Assembly (NCBI GenBank): GCA_965662645.1
Contig: CBFIII010000011.1
Span: 35,308-99,307, forward strand
From: UBA5342 sp965662645
GTDB lineage: Bacteria > Bacteroidota > Bacteroidia > Bacteroidales > UBA5342
Length of the DNA stretch: 64,000 nt
Direction: 5' to 3'
How positions within the stretch are numbered: position 1 is the stretch's first letter; every line of letters starts with the position of its first letter. A program made the translations under genes and the position numbers. Of this stretch, positions 26,116-35,016 are shown piece by piece. Below the pieces are notes generated by a model. It searched no databases. It was not told the origin of the DNA and worked only from the letters and a program-made list of their open reading frames with translations.

Positions 26116-26811
26116 ATGGCTAAAAAACAAAATGAGAATGCGTTGACTAATTTACTTTTCAATATTATTGTTCCTGCAGTGATATTGATGAAATTTAGTA
26201 AAGAACAGTATTTAGGTTCAACATGGGGATTGGTTATAGCATTGGCTTTTCCGGCTATTTATTTTTTGTATGATCTCTTTAAAAATAAAAAAACGAATTT
26301 CATATCTATTCTTGGTTTTGTTAGTGTATTATTAACAGGTGGTATTGGTTTATTAGCTCTTTCTCCTAGAATTTATGCTATTAAAGAAGCTTTAATTCCC
26401 TTCATCATTGGTGTGGCTGTCCTTGCTTCTGTACGAACTAAATATGCTGTATTTAATAAACTCTTGTACCGGCCTGAAGTTTTTGAAGTGACAAAGATAG
26501 ATCAGATATTAAACGATAATGGAAACAAAGAAACCTTTATTAAGAAAATGACTTATGCTAATTTCTTTTTGTCATCTTCTTTTTTCTTATCTTCTTTTTT
26601 AAATTATGGTTTAGCCCGTTTGATTGTGAAAAGTCCTTCTGGTGAGGCTTTTAATGAGGAAGTAGGGAAGATGACTATGTTAAGTTATCCTGTCATCGTT
26701 TTACCGTCAATGATAATTCTGGGTTTAGTGTTTTATTTTTTTATTCGTGATATTAAACGCTTAACAGGTTTAACCTTTGAAGAAGTTTTAGCTATAAAAG
26801 ACACGAAATAA
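26116..26811 (+). CDS. VC0807-like multi-spanning membrane protein
   Basis: A 231-residue polytopic protein with about six hydrophobic segments (for example IIVPAVILMKFS, ALAFPAIYFLYDLF, ILGFVSVLLTGGIGLLAL, LPSMIILGLVFYFF). The N-terminal layout and the KNKKTNFISILGFVSVLLTGGIG-type segment resemble the uncharacterised VC0807 family related to intracellular septation protein A. No catalytic residues are evident and the biochemical role is unknown. It lies 10 bp after the BatE-like gene and 10 bp before lpxB, so it is part of the same envelope-oriented operon. Confidence 0.6.
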   Translation: MAKKQNENALTNLLFNIIVPAVILMKFSKEQYLGSTWGLVIALAFPAIYFLYDLFKNKKTNFISILGFVSVLLTGGIGLLALSPRIYAIKEALIPFIIGVAVLASVRTKYAVFNKLLYRPEVFEVTKIDQILNDNGNKETFIKKMTYANFFLSSSFFLSSFLNYGLARLIVKSPSGEAFNEEVGKMTMLSYPVIVLPSMIILGLVFYFFIRDIKRLTGLTFEEVLAIKDTK

Positions 26812-26821
26812 AATTGCGCTA

Positions 26822-27955
26822 ATGAAGTATTTTTTTATCATTGGAGAACGTTCAGGAGATTTACATGCTTCTAATCTTATTCGTGCTATACGGCAAAAAG
26901 ACCCTGAAGCCATTATAGAAGGAGTAGGAGGTGAATTATCGCAATCGGCTGGGATGAAGCTGACGTATCATTATAAGGATATGTCTGTCATGGGAATTGT
27001 TCAAGTGATATTACATCTTAGGATGATAAAACAGAATTTCAGACGTTGTGAGAATGCTCTCTTTGATTTTAATCCTGATGCTGTAGTCCTTGTTGATTTC
27101 CCAGGCTTTAACTTACGCATGGCTAAATATGCCAAAGAAAGAGGGTTTAAAGTCTTTTATTATATTGCACCTAAAGTGTGGGCTTCGCGCAGCAAAAGAG
27201 TCGCAAAGATTAAGGCCTATACGGATAAGGTTTTTACCATTTTCCCTTTTGAAAACGATTTCTTTTCTAAACATAAGGTGGATTTTCAATATGTAGGAAA
27301 TCCACTTCTAGATGCTTTAGAACGTCGCAATAATAAAGATGAGAGTAAATCCGATTTCATTGAAAGATATCATCTCAAAAAGAAACCCATCATTGCTTTG
27401 TTGGCTGGGAGTCGTCGTCAAGAAGTAAAAAAAATGCTTCCTAAATATCTTGCTGTGAGTGATGAGTTTCCCGACTATCAAGTGGTATTGGCAGGTGTGG
27501 ATAATTTAGGACACGATTTTTATCAGAAAATAGTAGGTAAATCTTCCTTACCTCCTATTATTTATAATGACACCTATACTTTATTGCAGAATTCTGAGGC
27601 AGCATTGGTTACTTCTGGTACTGCAACATTAGAAACTGCTTTGTTAAAGATACCACAAGCTGCTTGTTATGATTTAGGAGGAGGGAAATTTATCTATACA
27701 CTCTATGATACTTTTATGCTAAAAGTTAAATATGTTACGTTGGTGAATTTAATTCTGAATAAGTTTGTCATCAAAGAGTTTTTACAACATCATTTAAGTG
27801 TAGAAAATTTAAAGAGAGAACTGCACTTGATTCTAGAAGATAAAGTATATCGTGAAAATATGATTTTAAACTACGAAATAATCATTAAAAAACTGGGAGG
27901 CATAGGTGCATCAGATAAAACGGCAGAGGCTATATACACTTTAATAACACAATAA
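26822..27955 (+). CDS. lpxB: lipid-A-disaccharide synthase LpxB
   Basis: A 377-residue inner-membrane-associated GT19 glycosyltransferase joining lipid X and UDP-diacylglucosamine to form the lipid A disaccharide. It starts YFFIIGERSGDLHASNLI, typical of LpxB (GE.SGD.hga.li). VDFPGFNLRMAKYAK and YYIAPKVWASRSKRV are the conserved central motifs, followed by FPFENDFF and LLAGSRRQEV. SGTATLETALLKIPQ is the C-terminal nucleotide-binding motif. Length is normal. The PAP2 phosphatase gene starts 1 bp after its stop, indicating translational coupling. Confidence 0.95.
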   Translation: MKYFFIIGERSGDLHASNLIRAIRQKDPEAIIEGVGGELSQSAGMKLTYHYKDMSVMGIVQVILHLRMIKQNFRRCENALFDFNPDAVVLVDFPGFNLRMAKYAKERGFKVFYYIAPKVWASRSKRVAKIKAYTDKVFTIFPFENDFFSKHKVDFQYVGNPLLDALERRNNKDESKSDFIERYHLKKKPIIALLAGSRRQEVKKMLPKYLAVSDEFPDYQVVLAGVDNLGHDFYQKIVGKSSLPPIIYNDTYTLLQNSEAALVTSGTATLETALLKIPQAACYDLGGGKFIYTLYDTFMLKVKYVTLVNLILNKFVIKEFLQHHLSVENLKRELHLILEDKVYRENMILNYEIIIKKLGGIGASDKTAEAIYTLITQ

Positions 27956-27956
27956 A

Positions 27957-28622
27957 ATGGATCTTATAACTTGGGATAAAAACCTTCTTGTCAATTTAAA
28001 TGCACATCATAGTTCTTTTTTTGATGGATTAATGTGGTTAGCTACCGATGAAATGAGTTGGTTGGCTTTTTTTGCATTTTTACTTTATGCCATTTATAAG
28101 AATAAATCACGTGAATTTTTCCTTATTCTTATTGCTATATCATTAACGGTAGTGGTTTGTGATCAAGTTTCGGGATTGTTTAAGGATTGGATAGCACGGC
28201 CTAGACCTTCACGCGAACCTGATATTATGTCACAATTACATATTGTAAATAATTATCGCGGTGGTAAATTTGGGTTCTTTTCTTCTCATGCTGCTAATAC
28301 GTTTGGAATAGCTGTTTTAGTTTCTCTCATTATGAGAAACAAAATGTTAAGTCTTATTTTATTTCTTTGGGCTGCTTTTGAAAGTTATACACGTATATAT
28401 CTTGGGGTCCACTATCCTTTAGATGTTATTACGGGGATTCTTTTTGGTTCTATGGTGGGGTATGGAATGTATATTTTAGAAAGGAAAATAGCAGGTAGAT
28501 TGAGATTGTTAAGCTCTGAAAAGATCCAAATGAAAGATGTTCAAGGTGTTATCTTGTCGTTCCTGATAACTGTATTTATGCTTTTGGTTGCCTCTAAAGG
28601 AATAAATGATTTTTTGTTGTAA
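27957..28622 (+). CDS. PAP2-family membrane phosphatase
   Basis: A 221-residue membrane protein of the type 2 phosphatidic acid phosphatase family with about six membrane segments. The three catalytic motifs are present: KDWIARPRP (motif 1), FFSSHAANTFG (motif 2, with the central histidine) and YTRIYLGVHYPLDV (motif 3, with Arg and His). Candidates include an undecaprenyl-diphosphate phosphatase or a lipid A phosphatase of the LpxE/LpxF kind; coupling to lpxB makes lipid A dephosphorylation plausible but unproven. It ends the BatE-like/VC0807/lpxB unit. Confidence 0.85.
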   Translation: MDLITWDKNLLVNLNAHHSSFFDGLMWLATDEMSWLAFFAFLLYAIYKNKSREFFLILIAISLTVVVCDQVSGLFKDWIARPRPSREPDIMSQLHIVNNYRGGKFGFFSSHAANTFGIAVLVSLIMRNKMLSLILFLWAAFESYTRIYLGVHYPLDVITGILFGSMVGYGMYILERKIAGRLRLLSSEKIQMKDVQGVILSFLITVFMLLVASKGINDFLL

Positions 28623-28697
28623 AACAATTATACGCTTTATTTGTTGATAAACAAATGTTTAAGTAGAAAAAATAAAGATGAATGACTTTTTAATCTA

Positions 28698-28728
28698 TTG
28701 TGTTTTAAAGTTAAATTCGTTACTTTTA
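28698..28728 (+). promoter_or_regulatory. Bacteroidota-type promoter for the small HTH gene
   Basis: TTG (28698-28700), exactly 20 bp, then TACTTTTA (28721-28728), 7 of 8 matches to TAnnTTTG. This gives an mRNA leader of about 45 nt. Confidence 0.55.
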
Positions 28729-28779
28729 TAGTGGATTAAAATAGATTAATGTATTGTTGAACCTTAAATCATAAATATT

Positions 28780-29031
28780 ATGTCTAAGACACTCACATTT
28801 AATGAACTTCGTAAGATCAAAGATCGTTTGCCGGATGGAAGTATCCACGAGATAGCAGACAAGTTGGACTTAAAAGTAGAAACGGTAAGAAATTATTTTG
28901 GTGGGCATAACTTCAGAGATGGTAGAAGTGCTGGAATACATATCGAATCTGGACCTGATGGTGGTATAGTTACTTTAGATAACACCGAAATCTTAGATTT
29001 GGCCGAACAAATTCTTGCCGTACAAAATTAA
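28780..29031 (+). CDS. small helix-turn-helix DNA-binding protein
   Basis: An 83-residue protein. Residues 8-38 read as a helix-turn-helix (LRKIKDRLPDGSIHEIADKL, then KVETVRNYFGG), in the style of the LacI-like or Fis-like small regulators of Bacteroidota. The C-terminal half has a short beta hairpin (GIHIESGPDGGIVTLD) and a final helix (EILDLAEQILAVQ). Similar small, highly expressed proteins are frequent in the phylum but their function is not known to me. It stands alone with its own promoter and a strong shared terminator. Confidence 0.6.
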   Translation: MSKTLTFNELRKIKDRLPDGSIHEIADKLDLKVETVRNYFGGHNFRDGRSAGIHIESGPDGGIVTLDNTEILDLAEQILAVQN

Positions 29032-29047
29032 AGGAAAATATAAAATG

Positions 29048-29073
29048 GGCGTTCTTCAAAAGAACGCCTTTTC
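29048..29073. terminator. bidirectional terminator between the HTH gene and the methyltransferase
   Basis: GGCGTTCTT (29048-29056) pairs perfectly with AAGAACGCC (29060-29068), 3-nt loop, followed by TTTTC on the plus strand. It separates two convergent genes, abutting the stop of the minus-strand one. Confidence 0.8.
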
Positions 29074-29843
29074 TATGCCCTAAAATGTTGCTTGTTTAGA
29101 TTTGGGTCAAAAAAGACAATGCCGCAGTTATACAGCTCAAGAGATAGTGTAATATGCTTGTCTTTGATGATGCATCCCCATGCTTTATACATGTCTTTGG
29201 ACCAATGTATATCATGAAATACAAATACACTTTGAGCATGAGTATAAGGTAAAGCCATATGGAAATAATCTAATGTAGCAGTGCTGGTATGATTTCCATC
29301 ATAAAAGATATAATCAATAGATCCATATTTTTTTAATATATCAGGTAAGGCTTGGTCTATCGAATTATGGATAAAATGTACATTAGAGATATGTAAAGCT
29401 TCAAGATTTTTACTGGCATATTTCAGACAGGAGTTGTCATAGTCTATTGTGCTTACTGTTGCTTTACTTGAAAAACCGGCTAAATAAGCTGTCCCAAAAC
29501 CTAAAGAAGTTCCAGTTTCTATGATTTTTTGACTATTCATTGCTAATCCTAGACGAAATAATAGTTGACCATCTTTTCTTGGTGTTGAAGAGCTTTTACA
29601 TAAAGAAGAGATAGTGCGTCTTTTTCCATTTTCTAAGGTTATTTTGGAATAATCTGATAAGTTATGATTCCTTTGTTTTTCTATATTATCAAAACAATAA
29701 TAATAGGCTGACGTCTCAGGTTTTAAAACCTCGGTAAGTAGATTAAACGCAAAAGGCGAATGAATACCATACCCTTTAGAACTTTTTATAGTTTTGAGCT
29801 TATGACGGGAAAAAGCATATAAACGAAATGGTAAATTAAACAT
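29073..29843 (-). CDS. class I SAM-dependent methyltransferase (O-methyltransferase-like)
   Basis: A 256-residue methyltransferase. The SAM site is KIIETGTSLGFGTAYLAGFS with acidic TVSTIDYDN at strand 2, and DYIFYDGNHT is the strand-4 motif, in which the D-x-x-H pair resembles the metal-dependent O-methyltransferase group. The N-terminal KGYGIHSPFAFNLL segment is typical of a Bacteroidota family of unknown substrate. I chose ATG 29843, one base after the tonB stop, rather than an upstream TTG inside tonB. It is the last gene of the exbB-exbD-tonB operon, but no functional link is evident. Confidence 0.7.
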   Translation of the reverse strand: MFNLPFRLYAFSRHKLKTIKSSKGYGIHSPFAFNLLTEVLKPETSAYYYCFDNIEKQRNHNLSDYSKITLENGKRRTISSLCKSSSTPRKDGQLLFRLGLAMNSQKIIETGTSLGFGTAYLAGFSSKATVSTIDYDNSCLKYASKNLEALHISNVHFIHNSIDQALPDILKKYGSIDYIFYDGNHTSTATLDYFHMALPYTHAQSVFVFHDIHWSKDMYKAWGCIIKDKHITLSLELYNCGIVFFDPNLNKQHFRA

Positions 29844-29844
29844 T

Positions 29845-30741
29845 TTAATGAAGTACAAAATGGTAAGTTATAGTTCCTATTTGTTTATTTGTTGCTGCTG
29901 GGTTAGCATTGAAATTAGCTTTTAGTGCTGCTTCTTTAGCCAATTTCCAGAGTTGTGTATCTTGAGTAGTAGAACCACGCAAAATAGGAGTAGCACTGCT
30001 TACCTTACCAGAACGATCAACGGATATTTCAACGACGACAATACCTTCTTTCTGTAAGTTGTATTTTGGTTTCGGTAAACTACCTACTAAATTTCTACCT
30101 GCTAAAGTCCAGTTGCCACTCGTGCCTAATCCTTGACCATTACTGTTTAGGCTACCATTTTCTTGACCTTGATTACCACTTCCTTCTCCAGTACCTTGTG
30201 ATTCAGAATTATTGTTTGTTTTTCCAAAGGCATTAGACATTTGTTGACGAATAGCATTTGCTTTCGCCTCTTGAGCTAAACGTTCTTTTTCGATGCGTTC
30301 TTCTTCGATGCGTTTTTGTTCAGCTTCTATTGCTTTTTGTCGGTCTATTTCTTTTTGTCTATCAATTGCTTTTTGACGTTCAATTGCTTTTTCGTGTTCT
30401 TTTATCTTGCGGTCTTCTGCTGCTTTTTTCTTCGCCGATTCTATAGCTGCGGCTTCTTCAAAGTCTTGTGTGTTTAACTCCTCTTTTGCACTCGTTTTTT
30501 CTGTTGTTTTAGGTTTTGGTGGTGTTGGAGGAGGCGTTACGCGTTTAGGAGGTGTTGCTTTTGCGGGTTCTATTGTTCCTGATGCAGATTCTACATTACC
30601 AAAATTAACAAGCATACCACTTTCTTCTTCTGGTATCTGAGAGCTGAAACCAAAAAGGAACATCAGTATCATAAAGATAATGAGAACAATGACGGTCAGT
30701 AATGCCGCTTTACGATCAATATGTAGTTTTTGATTTGACAA
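29845..30741 (-). CDS. tonB: TonB/TolA-like energy transducer
   Basis: A 298-residue periplasm-spanning protein that couples the ExbB-ExbD proton channel to outer-membrane receptors. One membrane anchor lies at about 14-33, then a Pro-rich stretch with TPPPTPPKPK, then a long charged coiled coil of E-R-Q-K-A-I-D-R-Q-K repeats (about 100-165) like TolA, a Gly/Asn/Gln linker, and a C-terminal TonB domain (GIVVVEISVDRSGKVSSATP). The coiled coil is unusual for TonB and resembles TolA. The start codon is TTG (30741), with no alternative before the anchor. It lies 9 bp after exbD. Confidence 0.85.
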   Translation of the reverse strand: MSNQKLHIDRKAALLTVIVLIIFMILMFLFGFSSQIPEEESGMLVNFGNVESASGTIEPAKATPPKRVTPPPTPPKPKTTEKTSAKEELNTQDFEEAAAIESAKKKAAEDRKIKEHEKAIERQKAIDRQKEIDRQKAIEAEQKRIEEERIEKERLAQEAKANAIRQQMSNAFGKTNNNSESQGTGEGSGNQGQENGSLNSNGQGLGTSGNWTLAGRNLVGSLPKPKYNLQKEGIVVVEISVDRSGKVSSATPILRGSTTQDTQLWKLAKEAALKANFNANPAATNKQIGTITYHFVLH

Positions 30742-30750
30742 AGGAATAGA

Positions 30751-31143
30751 TTATCGTGCGCGTGTAGCTAGAATGAGTTTGTACTTGTGTTTTTTACAGA
30801 GATTCATGACCTTAACAAGTTCTCTGCTAGGTACTGATTCATCTACATGAAGCGAAATGTATATTTCAGGTTCATTTGTTGCTTTTTCCTGTAATAGACC
30901 TTCAATATCATCGAAATTGACTTGACGTGTTTCAACATAATAATCAAGGTCTTTTGTTATGCTTATTGTTGTTAGTGGTTTTGCCGATGTTTGATTTTCA
31001 CTTTTAGGAAGTAAAAGTTTCAGGGCATTAGGATGTACCATTGTCGATGTTACCATAAAAAAGATAAGTAACAAGAAAACAATATCTGTCATGGAAGACA
31101 TGCTAAATGATGCATCTATTTTTGATCTTTGTTTTAAAGCCAT
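30751..31143 (-). CDS. exbD: biopolymer transporter ExbD/TolR family protein
   Basis: A 130-residue inner-membrane protein of the proton-driven ExbB-ExbD motor. A cytosolic basic N-terminus (MALKQRSKIDASFSMSSMTD) is followed by one membrane helix, TDIVFLLLIFFMV, with the essential aspartate at its start, and a periplasmic domain. Length and topology are normal for ExbD/TolR. It lies between exbB and tonB with 39 bp and 9 bp gaps, so the three genes form a TonB (or Tol) energy unit. Confidence 0.9.
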   Translation of the reverse strand: MALKQRSKIDASFSMSSMTDIVFLLLIFFMVTSTMVHPNALKLLLPKSENQTSAKPLTTISITKDLDYYVETRQVNFDDIEGLLQEKATNEPEIYISLHVDESVPSRELVKVMNLCKKHKYKLILATRAR

Positions 31144-31182
31144 ATTATAAGGTATCCCTTAAGTAAAAATATATAGAGGAGA

Positions 31183-31878
31183 TTAGTCAACAGGTTCGTT
31201 TAGTAAATCAAGAAATACCATCGTTTCTGATTCTAAATTGTAAACTACTCGTTCAATTCTAGCCACCAAATAATTGTATGCAAAATAGGCGATAATGCCG
31301 ACTATTAGTCCTGCAACAGTAGTTACCATAGCCGTATAGATGCCCGAAGACAAAAGAGCGACGTCGATGTTGTTACCTGCTGAAGCCATATCGTAAAAGG
31401 CTTTTATCATTCCTATAACAGTACCTAAGAAGCCGATCATAGGAGCACCGCCAGAGATTGAAGCTAGAATGGGTAATTTGCTTTCTAAACGTGAAATTTC
31501 AAGATTGCCTACGTTCTCAACAGCTGCGTTGATATCATTAAATGGACGTCCTAAACGACTCAGACCTTTAGCTGCCATTCGAGATACGGGGGTGTCAGAT
31601 GTCTGACACAAGATCCGTGCTTCATCTATTTTGCCAGAATGTATCTTATCTTTAATGCGATCCATAAAGGTGAGATCCAGTTTTGATGCTTTGTTAATAG
31701 CAAAATAACGTTCAAAAAAGATATATATTCCTAAGCCTAAAAGAAAAGCCAATGGGTACATTATCCATCCTCCTTTTACGGCTAAATCGAAAGCATTAAT
31801 TGACATCTTCTCTGTGATAGCGGTACTGTCAGCAGCAGCTATCATATTGGGGACTTGTATTAGACTTAATAGATTCAT
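31183..31878 (-). CDS. exbB: MotA/TolQ/ExbB proton channel family protein
   Basis: A 231-residue inner-membrane proton channel subunit. Three membrane segments are visible: GWIMYPLAFLLGLGIYIFFE near residue 37, APMIGFLGTVIGMIKAF near 140, and GIYTAMVTTVAGLIVGIIAY near 178, the last two carrying the conserved ExbB Gly/Thr motifs. The extended N-terminus before the first helix is short. Neighbouring exbD and tonB establish the role. It lies 19 bp after the unknown membrane protein at 31898. Confidence 0.9.
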   Translation of the reverse strand: MNLLSLIQVPNMIAAADSTAITEKMSINAFDLAVKGGWIMYPLAFLLGLGIYIFFERYFAINKASKLDLTFMDRIKDKIHSGKIDEARILCQTSDTPVSRMAAKGLSRLGRPFNDINAAVENVGNLEISRLESKLPILASISGGAPMIGFLGTVIGMIKAFYDMASAGNNIDVALLSSGIYTAMVTTVAGLIVGIIAYFAYNYLVARIERVVYNLESETMVFLDLLNEPVD

Positions 31879-31897
31879 TATTTACAATCAAAAAAGG

Positions 31898-32956
31898 TTA
31901 TTTTTCTAAAAAAGCATTAATTTTAAATATCTTTTCAAACTCTTTACGTTTCAATATTATAAATATTAATAAGAAAATAGGTACTCCAAAGATAGCTACT
32001 TTTTTAACATAATAAGTGATGTCGTTAGTCGGTTGACTACTGTTGGTAAAATTACCTACAAAAACGATAGGATCACTTTTATAAGAGATATCAGCATTGT
32101 TTTTTATAACACTATTTTTTAAATCAATGATATTTTGATGATAAAGACGTTTTTCTTTTTGAGGATCAGATCCTATTAACTCAAATTCGCCAAATTTAAG
32201 ACTCTGAACATTATTGTCTTTGATTTTACTCTCTTCGAAATATTCGTAATTTTGAAGACTGTCTAATACATCTGCTTGATTTTCATATATTTGAGCTTCT
32301 CCTCTTATGTTTTCGATACGACTATCATTAAGACTTTTAATATAAGTGTTATTATATAAAAAAGTAATTATTGCCGATTGTACATCATTAGTGATGGTTT
32401 GGTTTTTAAGTTTTAAGCGCACATTAAAACGATCTATCATACGAGTTGCTAAAGTATCTTTTGCTTTGTTTATTTGATAATCATTATCATAATCTACAAA
32501 ATCAGCAATACCATCACCATTTAAATCAATTAACCAAGAGGCTTTAATATCGATAATGTTATTATAAATATCTGGAGAAAGATTTAGATCATTTTTCAAA
32601 GACACCTTTAACTTATCATTCGGAATAGAAATCGAATTGATAATTTGAATGATTTCTTGACTATTAGATATGCGTGTTATTCCGTAAGCATCAGAATCAT
32701 AAAATGGTTCATTTGTTTTATAAAGGTAGATGGTAACACCACCTAGAATAAGTGCTGAAATGACCGCGAATTTCCAAGAGTTAATTGCTAATTGAAAAAG
32801 TAAAACGCACTTTTGAATAACAAGCACGAAGGCTTTAAATATAAAAGTGAAGAATTTTACGATGCCATTTTTTAAAGAAGAAGCAATATTACTAGAAACT
32901 TCGAGTAAATCAATTTCTTTCTCTTTGTCTGTAATTTTTTCAGGAGTTTCTTTCAT
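31898..32956 (-). CDS. unknown two-TM membrane protein with an EF-hand-like loop, upstream of exbB
   Basis: A 352-residue protein that I do not recognise. It has a cytosolic N-terminus with an amphipathic/hydrophobic stretch (about 32-60), a membrane helix at about 63-79 (FAVISALILGGVTIYLY), a periplasmic domain of about 235 residues, and a second helix at about 318-337 (VAIFGVPIFLLIFIIL) with a basic tail. The topology resembles Wzz-type chain-length regulators, but no Wzz motif is seen. Residues 144-159 read D-L-N-G-D-G-I-A-D-F-V-D-Y-D-N-D, a calcium-binding-type D-x-N-x-D-G-x-x-D loop. It is the first gene of the exbB-exbD-tonB operon, 19 bp before exbB, suggesting an accessory role in the energised envelope complex. 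Confidence 0.6.
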   Translation of the reverse strand: MKETPEKITDKEKEIDLLEVSSNIASSLKNGIVKFFTFIFKAFVLVIQKCVLLFQLAINSWKFAVISALILGGVTIYLYKTNEPFYDSDAYGITRISNSQEIIQIINSISIPNDKLKVSLKNDLNLSPDIYNNIIDIKASWLIDLNGDGIADFVDYDNDYQINKAKDTLATRMIDRFNVRLKLKNQTITNDVQSAIITFLYNNTYIKSLNDSRIENIRGEAQIYENQADVLDSLQNYEYFEESKIKDNNVQSLKFGEFELIGSDPQKEKRLYHQNIIDLKNSVIKNNADISYKSDPIVFVGNFTNSSQPTNDITYYVKKVAIFGVPIFLLIFIILKRKEFEKIFKINAFLEK

Positions 32957-33175
32957 TTTAATGTCTTATTAATAATGGGAAATGACTTTGATAATTGTTG
33001 AAAAATTTAATTTAGAGTTGTTTTACTATTATTCTATTGACTAGAATATACGCAAAGATAATCAGCTTAAATGTAAACTACACAAATTAAATAAATATTG
33101 TGTTTCTAATCAAATATTTAATATTAAGAATGCATATTATATTCCTTTTAAACTTCTTTTTAACACTTTAGTGAA

Positions 33176-33703
33176 TTAATAGGCATCTTCCTCTTTATAC
33201 CAAGATGCATACATGCTGTAATTGTCGGATATTCGCTGTATCATTTCTTTGGTATGGTGTGGTTCTATATCTTTCACTTTTTTTGCTGGCACACCTGCAT
33301 ATAAACTATTGGGTGGTATTATGGTGCCTGTAAGTACTACTGAATTGGCAGCAATAATAGAGTTTTCACCAATAACGGTATTGTCAAGTACTACTGCTCC
33401 AATACCTACGAGTACGTTATCTTTTATTGTGGCGCCATGAATGGTTACATTGTGTCCGATAGAGACATTATTTCCAATATGAATTTGAGATTTTTCATAT
33501 AACGTATGCAATACCGATCCATCTTGAATATTAACATTTTCGCCTATACGAATGGCATTGACATCGCCACGTATTACGGTGTTGAACCAAATGCTACAAC
33601 GATCTCCTATTACAGTATCACCAATAATGACTGCTGTTTCGGCTAAATAACAACCTTTTCCTATTTGTGGTTGAAAACCGCGTACTTTTTTTATTAAAGC
33701 CAT
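33176..33703 (-). CDS. gamma carbonic anhydrase family protein
   Basis: A 175-residue left-handed parallel beta-helix protein built of hexapeptide repeats (VIIGDTVIGDRCSIWFNTVI and similar turns). Three metal-site histidines occur in the order SVLHTL, SIGHNVTIHG, as in gamma-class carbonic anhydrases (Cam/CamH, YrdA). A C-terminal helix (HTKEMIQRISDNYSMYASWY) is usual. Whether it hydrates CO2 or is a catalytically silent YrdA-like protein cannot be decided. It is the last gene of the minus-strand run, 46 bp after the permease gene. Confidence 0.88.
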   Translation of the reverse strand: MALIKKVRGFQPQIGKGCYLAETAVIIGDTVIGDRCSIWFNTVIRGDVNAIRIGENVNIQDGSVLHTLYEKSQIHIGNNVSIGHNVTIHGATIKDNVLVGIGAVVLDNTVIGENSIIAANSVVLTGTIIPPNSLYAGVPAKKVKDIEPHHTKEMIQRISDNYSMYASWYKEEDAY

Positions 33704-33749
33704 GATTTATTTTATCTTAGTTATTAAAAACAACTTTTCTTTTTTTAGG

Positions 33750-34973
33750 TTAAACGCCAAAGCGTTTGCATATATATTTTACAGGAAAATAAATTGAGAT
33801 ACTTCCTATTATAACTACGGTGAAAAATACTAAAACAATATCTTTAAATAATAATTGTACGGGATAAGCATCTACAATATATTGTCCGCTAGCTCCCAAT
33901 TGTATAAGCCCGAAATGTTGCTGTAGAAGACAAGTAACGATGCCTAAAGTGAGACCTAACAGAGCGCCAAAAAAAGCAATTAACCGTCCTTCAGTATAAA
34001 AAATTTGCTGAATGAACTGGGCATCAGCTCCTATACTTCGGAGTGTCTCAATATCTTTTCGTTTTTCTATAATCAACATCGATAAGGTGCCTACAATATT
34101 AAATATAGCAATGATGAGTATGAAGAGTACGATGAAAAAGGCTATCCATTTTTCCATAGAAAACATTTTATACAGATCTGCTTTTTGTTGCAAACGATTT
34201 TGAACGATGAGACGTCCTGAAAAATATTGACTAAGCGTTTTTTGTATTTCTTTTGCATTGGCACTATTACTCAGATGTATTTCAAGCGATGATATCTCCT
34301 CTTTATATTGAAATAATTCTTGTGCTTTCTTGAGACCAATGAGCAAATATTGATTATCTATTTCTGGTTGGTAAACGGCAAAAAGACCAGTAGGAAAAAA
34401 GTAGTTACTGGTGAAATTATTTTCAGGATTAGATAGAGATAGGCGTCCTAAACGTTGTGGTGCATAAATAACTAAGGTATTAATGAACTTTAATCCTATT
34501 CCTAAGGTGTTGGCTAATCCCATACCAACTACTGCGCCTTGGTTATCTTGTTTTGAGAGATCAAAAACGCCATGAAGGAGTAAGCTATCTACGCCTGTTA
34601 CTTTATGATAATCCTCAGAAACTCCTTTTATTATTCCCGTTGTTTGTTTTCCATTATACCGTATCAGAGCCTGTTCTTCTAATACTTTTGAAAAAGCTAT
34701 GATATCAGTATTCGAAGATAGGTATTCTTCGTCATCAGTACTAATGGAAAACGTTTTACTTGCAACAGGAATGACTTTCAAATCGGGATCGAATTGATTG
34801 TACATATCTGTTATTAGACCTTCGAAACCATTAAAAACGGATAAAACAATGATTAAAGAAGCTGTTCCAATACAAAAACCAAAAAGAGAAATCAGTGATA
34901 TTATATTAACTGCTTTATGCGATTTTTGAGCAAATAAATACCGACGAGCTATATATAATGAAAGAGATTTCAA
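33750..34973 (-). CDS. LolC/LolE-type ABC transporter permease (FtsX family)
   Basis: A 407-residue inner-membrane permease with one N-terminal and three C-terminal membrane segments and a large periplasmic domain between, as in LolC/LolE of the lipoprotein release system. N-terminal ARRYLFAQKSHKAVNIISLIS and central NIVGTLSMLIIEKRKDIETLRSIGAD are conserved in this family. The Leu-rich ATPase partner is not in the window. Start is TTG (34973). It follows rbfA by 43 bp, a pairing seen in many Bacteroidota. Confidence 0.85.
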   Translation of the reverse strand: MKSLSLYIARRYLFAQKSHKAVNIISLISLFGFCIGTASLIIVLSVFNGFEGLITDMYNQFDPDLKVIPVASKTFSISTDDEEYLSSNTDIIAFSKVLEEQALIRYNGKQTTGIIKGVSEDYHKVTGVDSLLLHGVFDLSKQDNQGAVVGMGLANTLGIGLKFINTLVIYAPQRLGRLSLSNPENNFTSNYFFPTGLFAVYQPEIDNQYLLIGLKKAQELFQYKEEISSLEIHLSNSANAKEIQKTLSQYFSGRLIVQNRLQQKADLYKMFSMEKWIAFFIVLFILIIAIFNIVGTLSMLIIEKRKDIETLRSIGADAQFIQQIFYTEGRLIAFFGALLGLTLGIVTCLLQQHFGLIQLGASGQYIVDAYPVQLLFKDIVLVFFTVVIIGSISIYFPVKYICKRFGV

Positions 34974-35016
34974 AATGCAGTAATTGTTTTATGGTCAAAT
35001 GTAATGCTGTGAATGC

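Noticed and set aside
27090..27296. A 68-codon frame inside lpxB
   Set aside because: It is the out-of-frame shadow of a strongly conserved gene.
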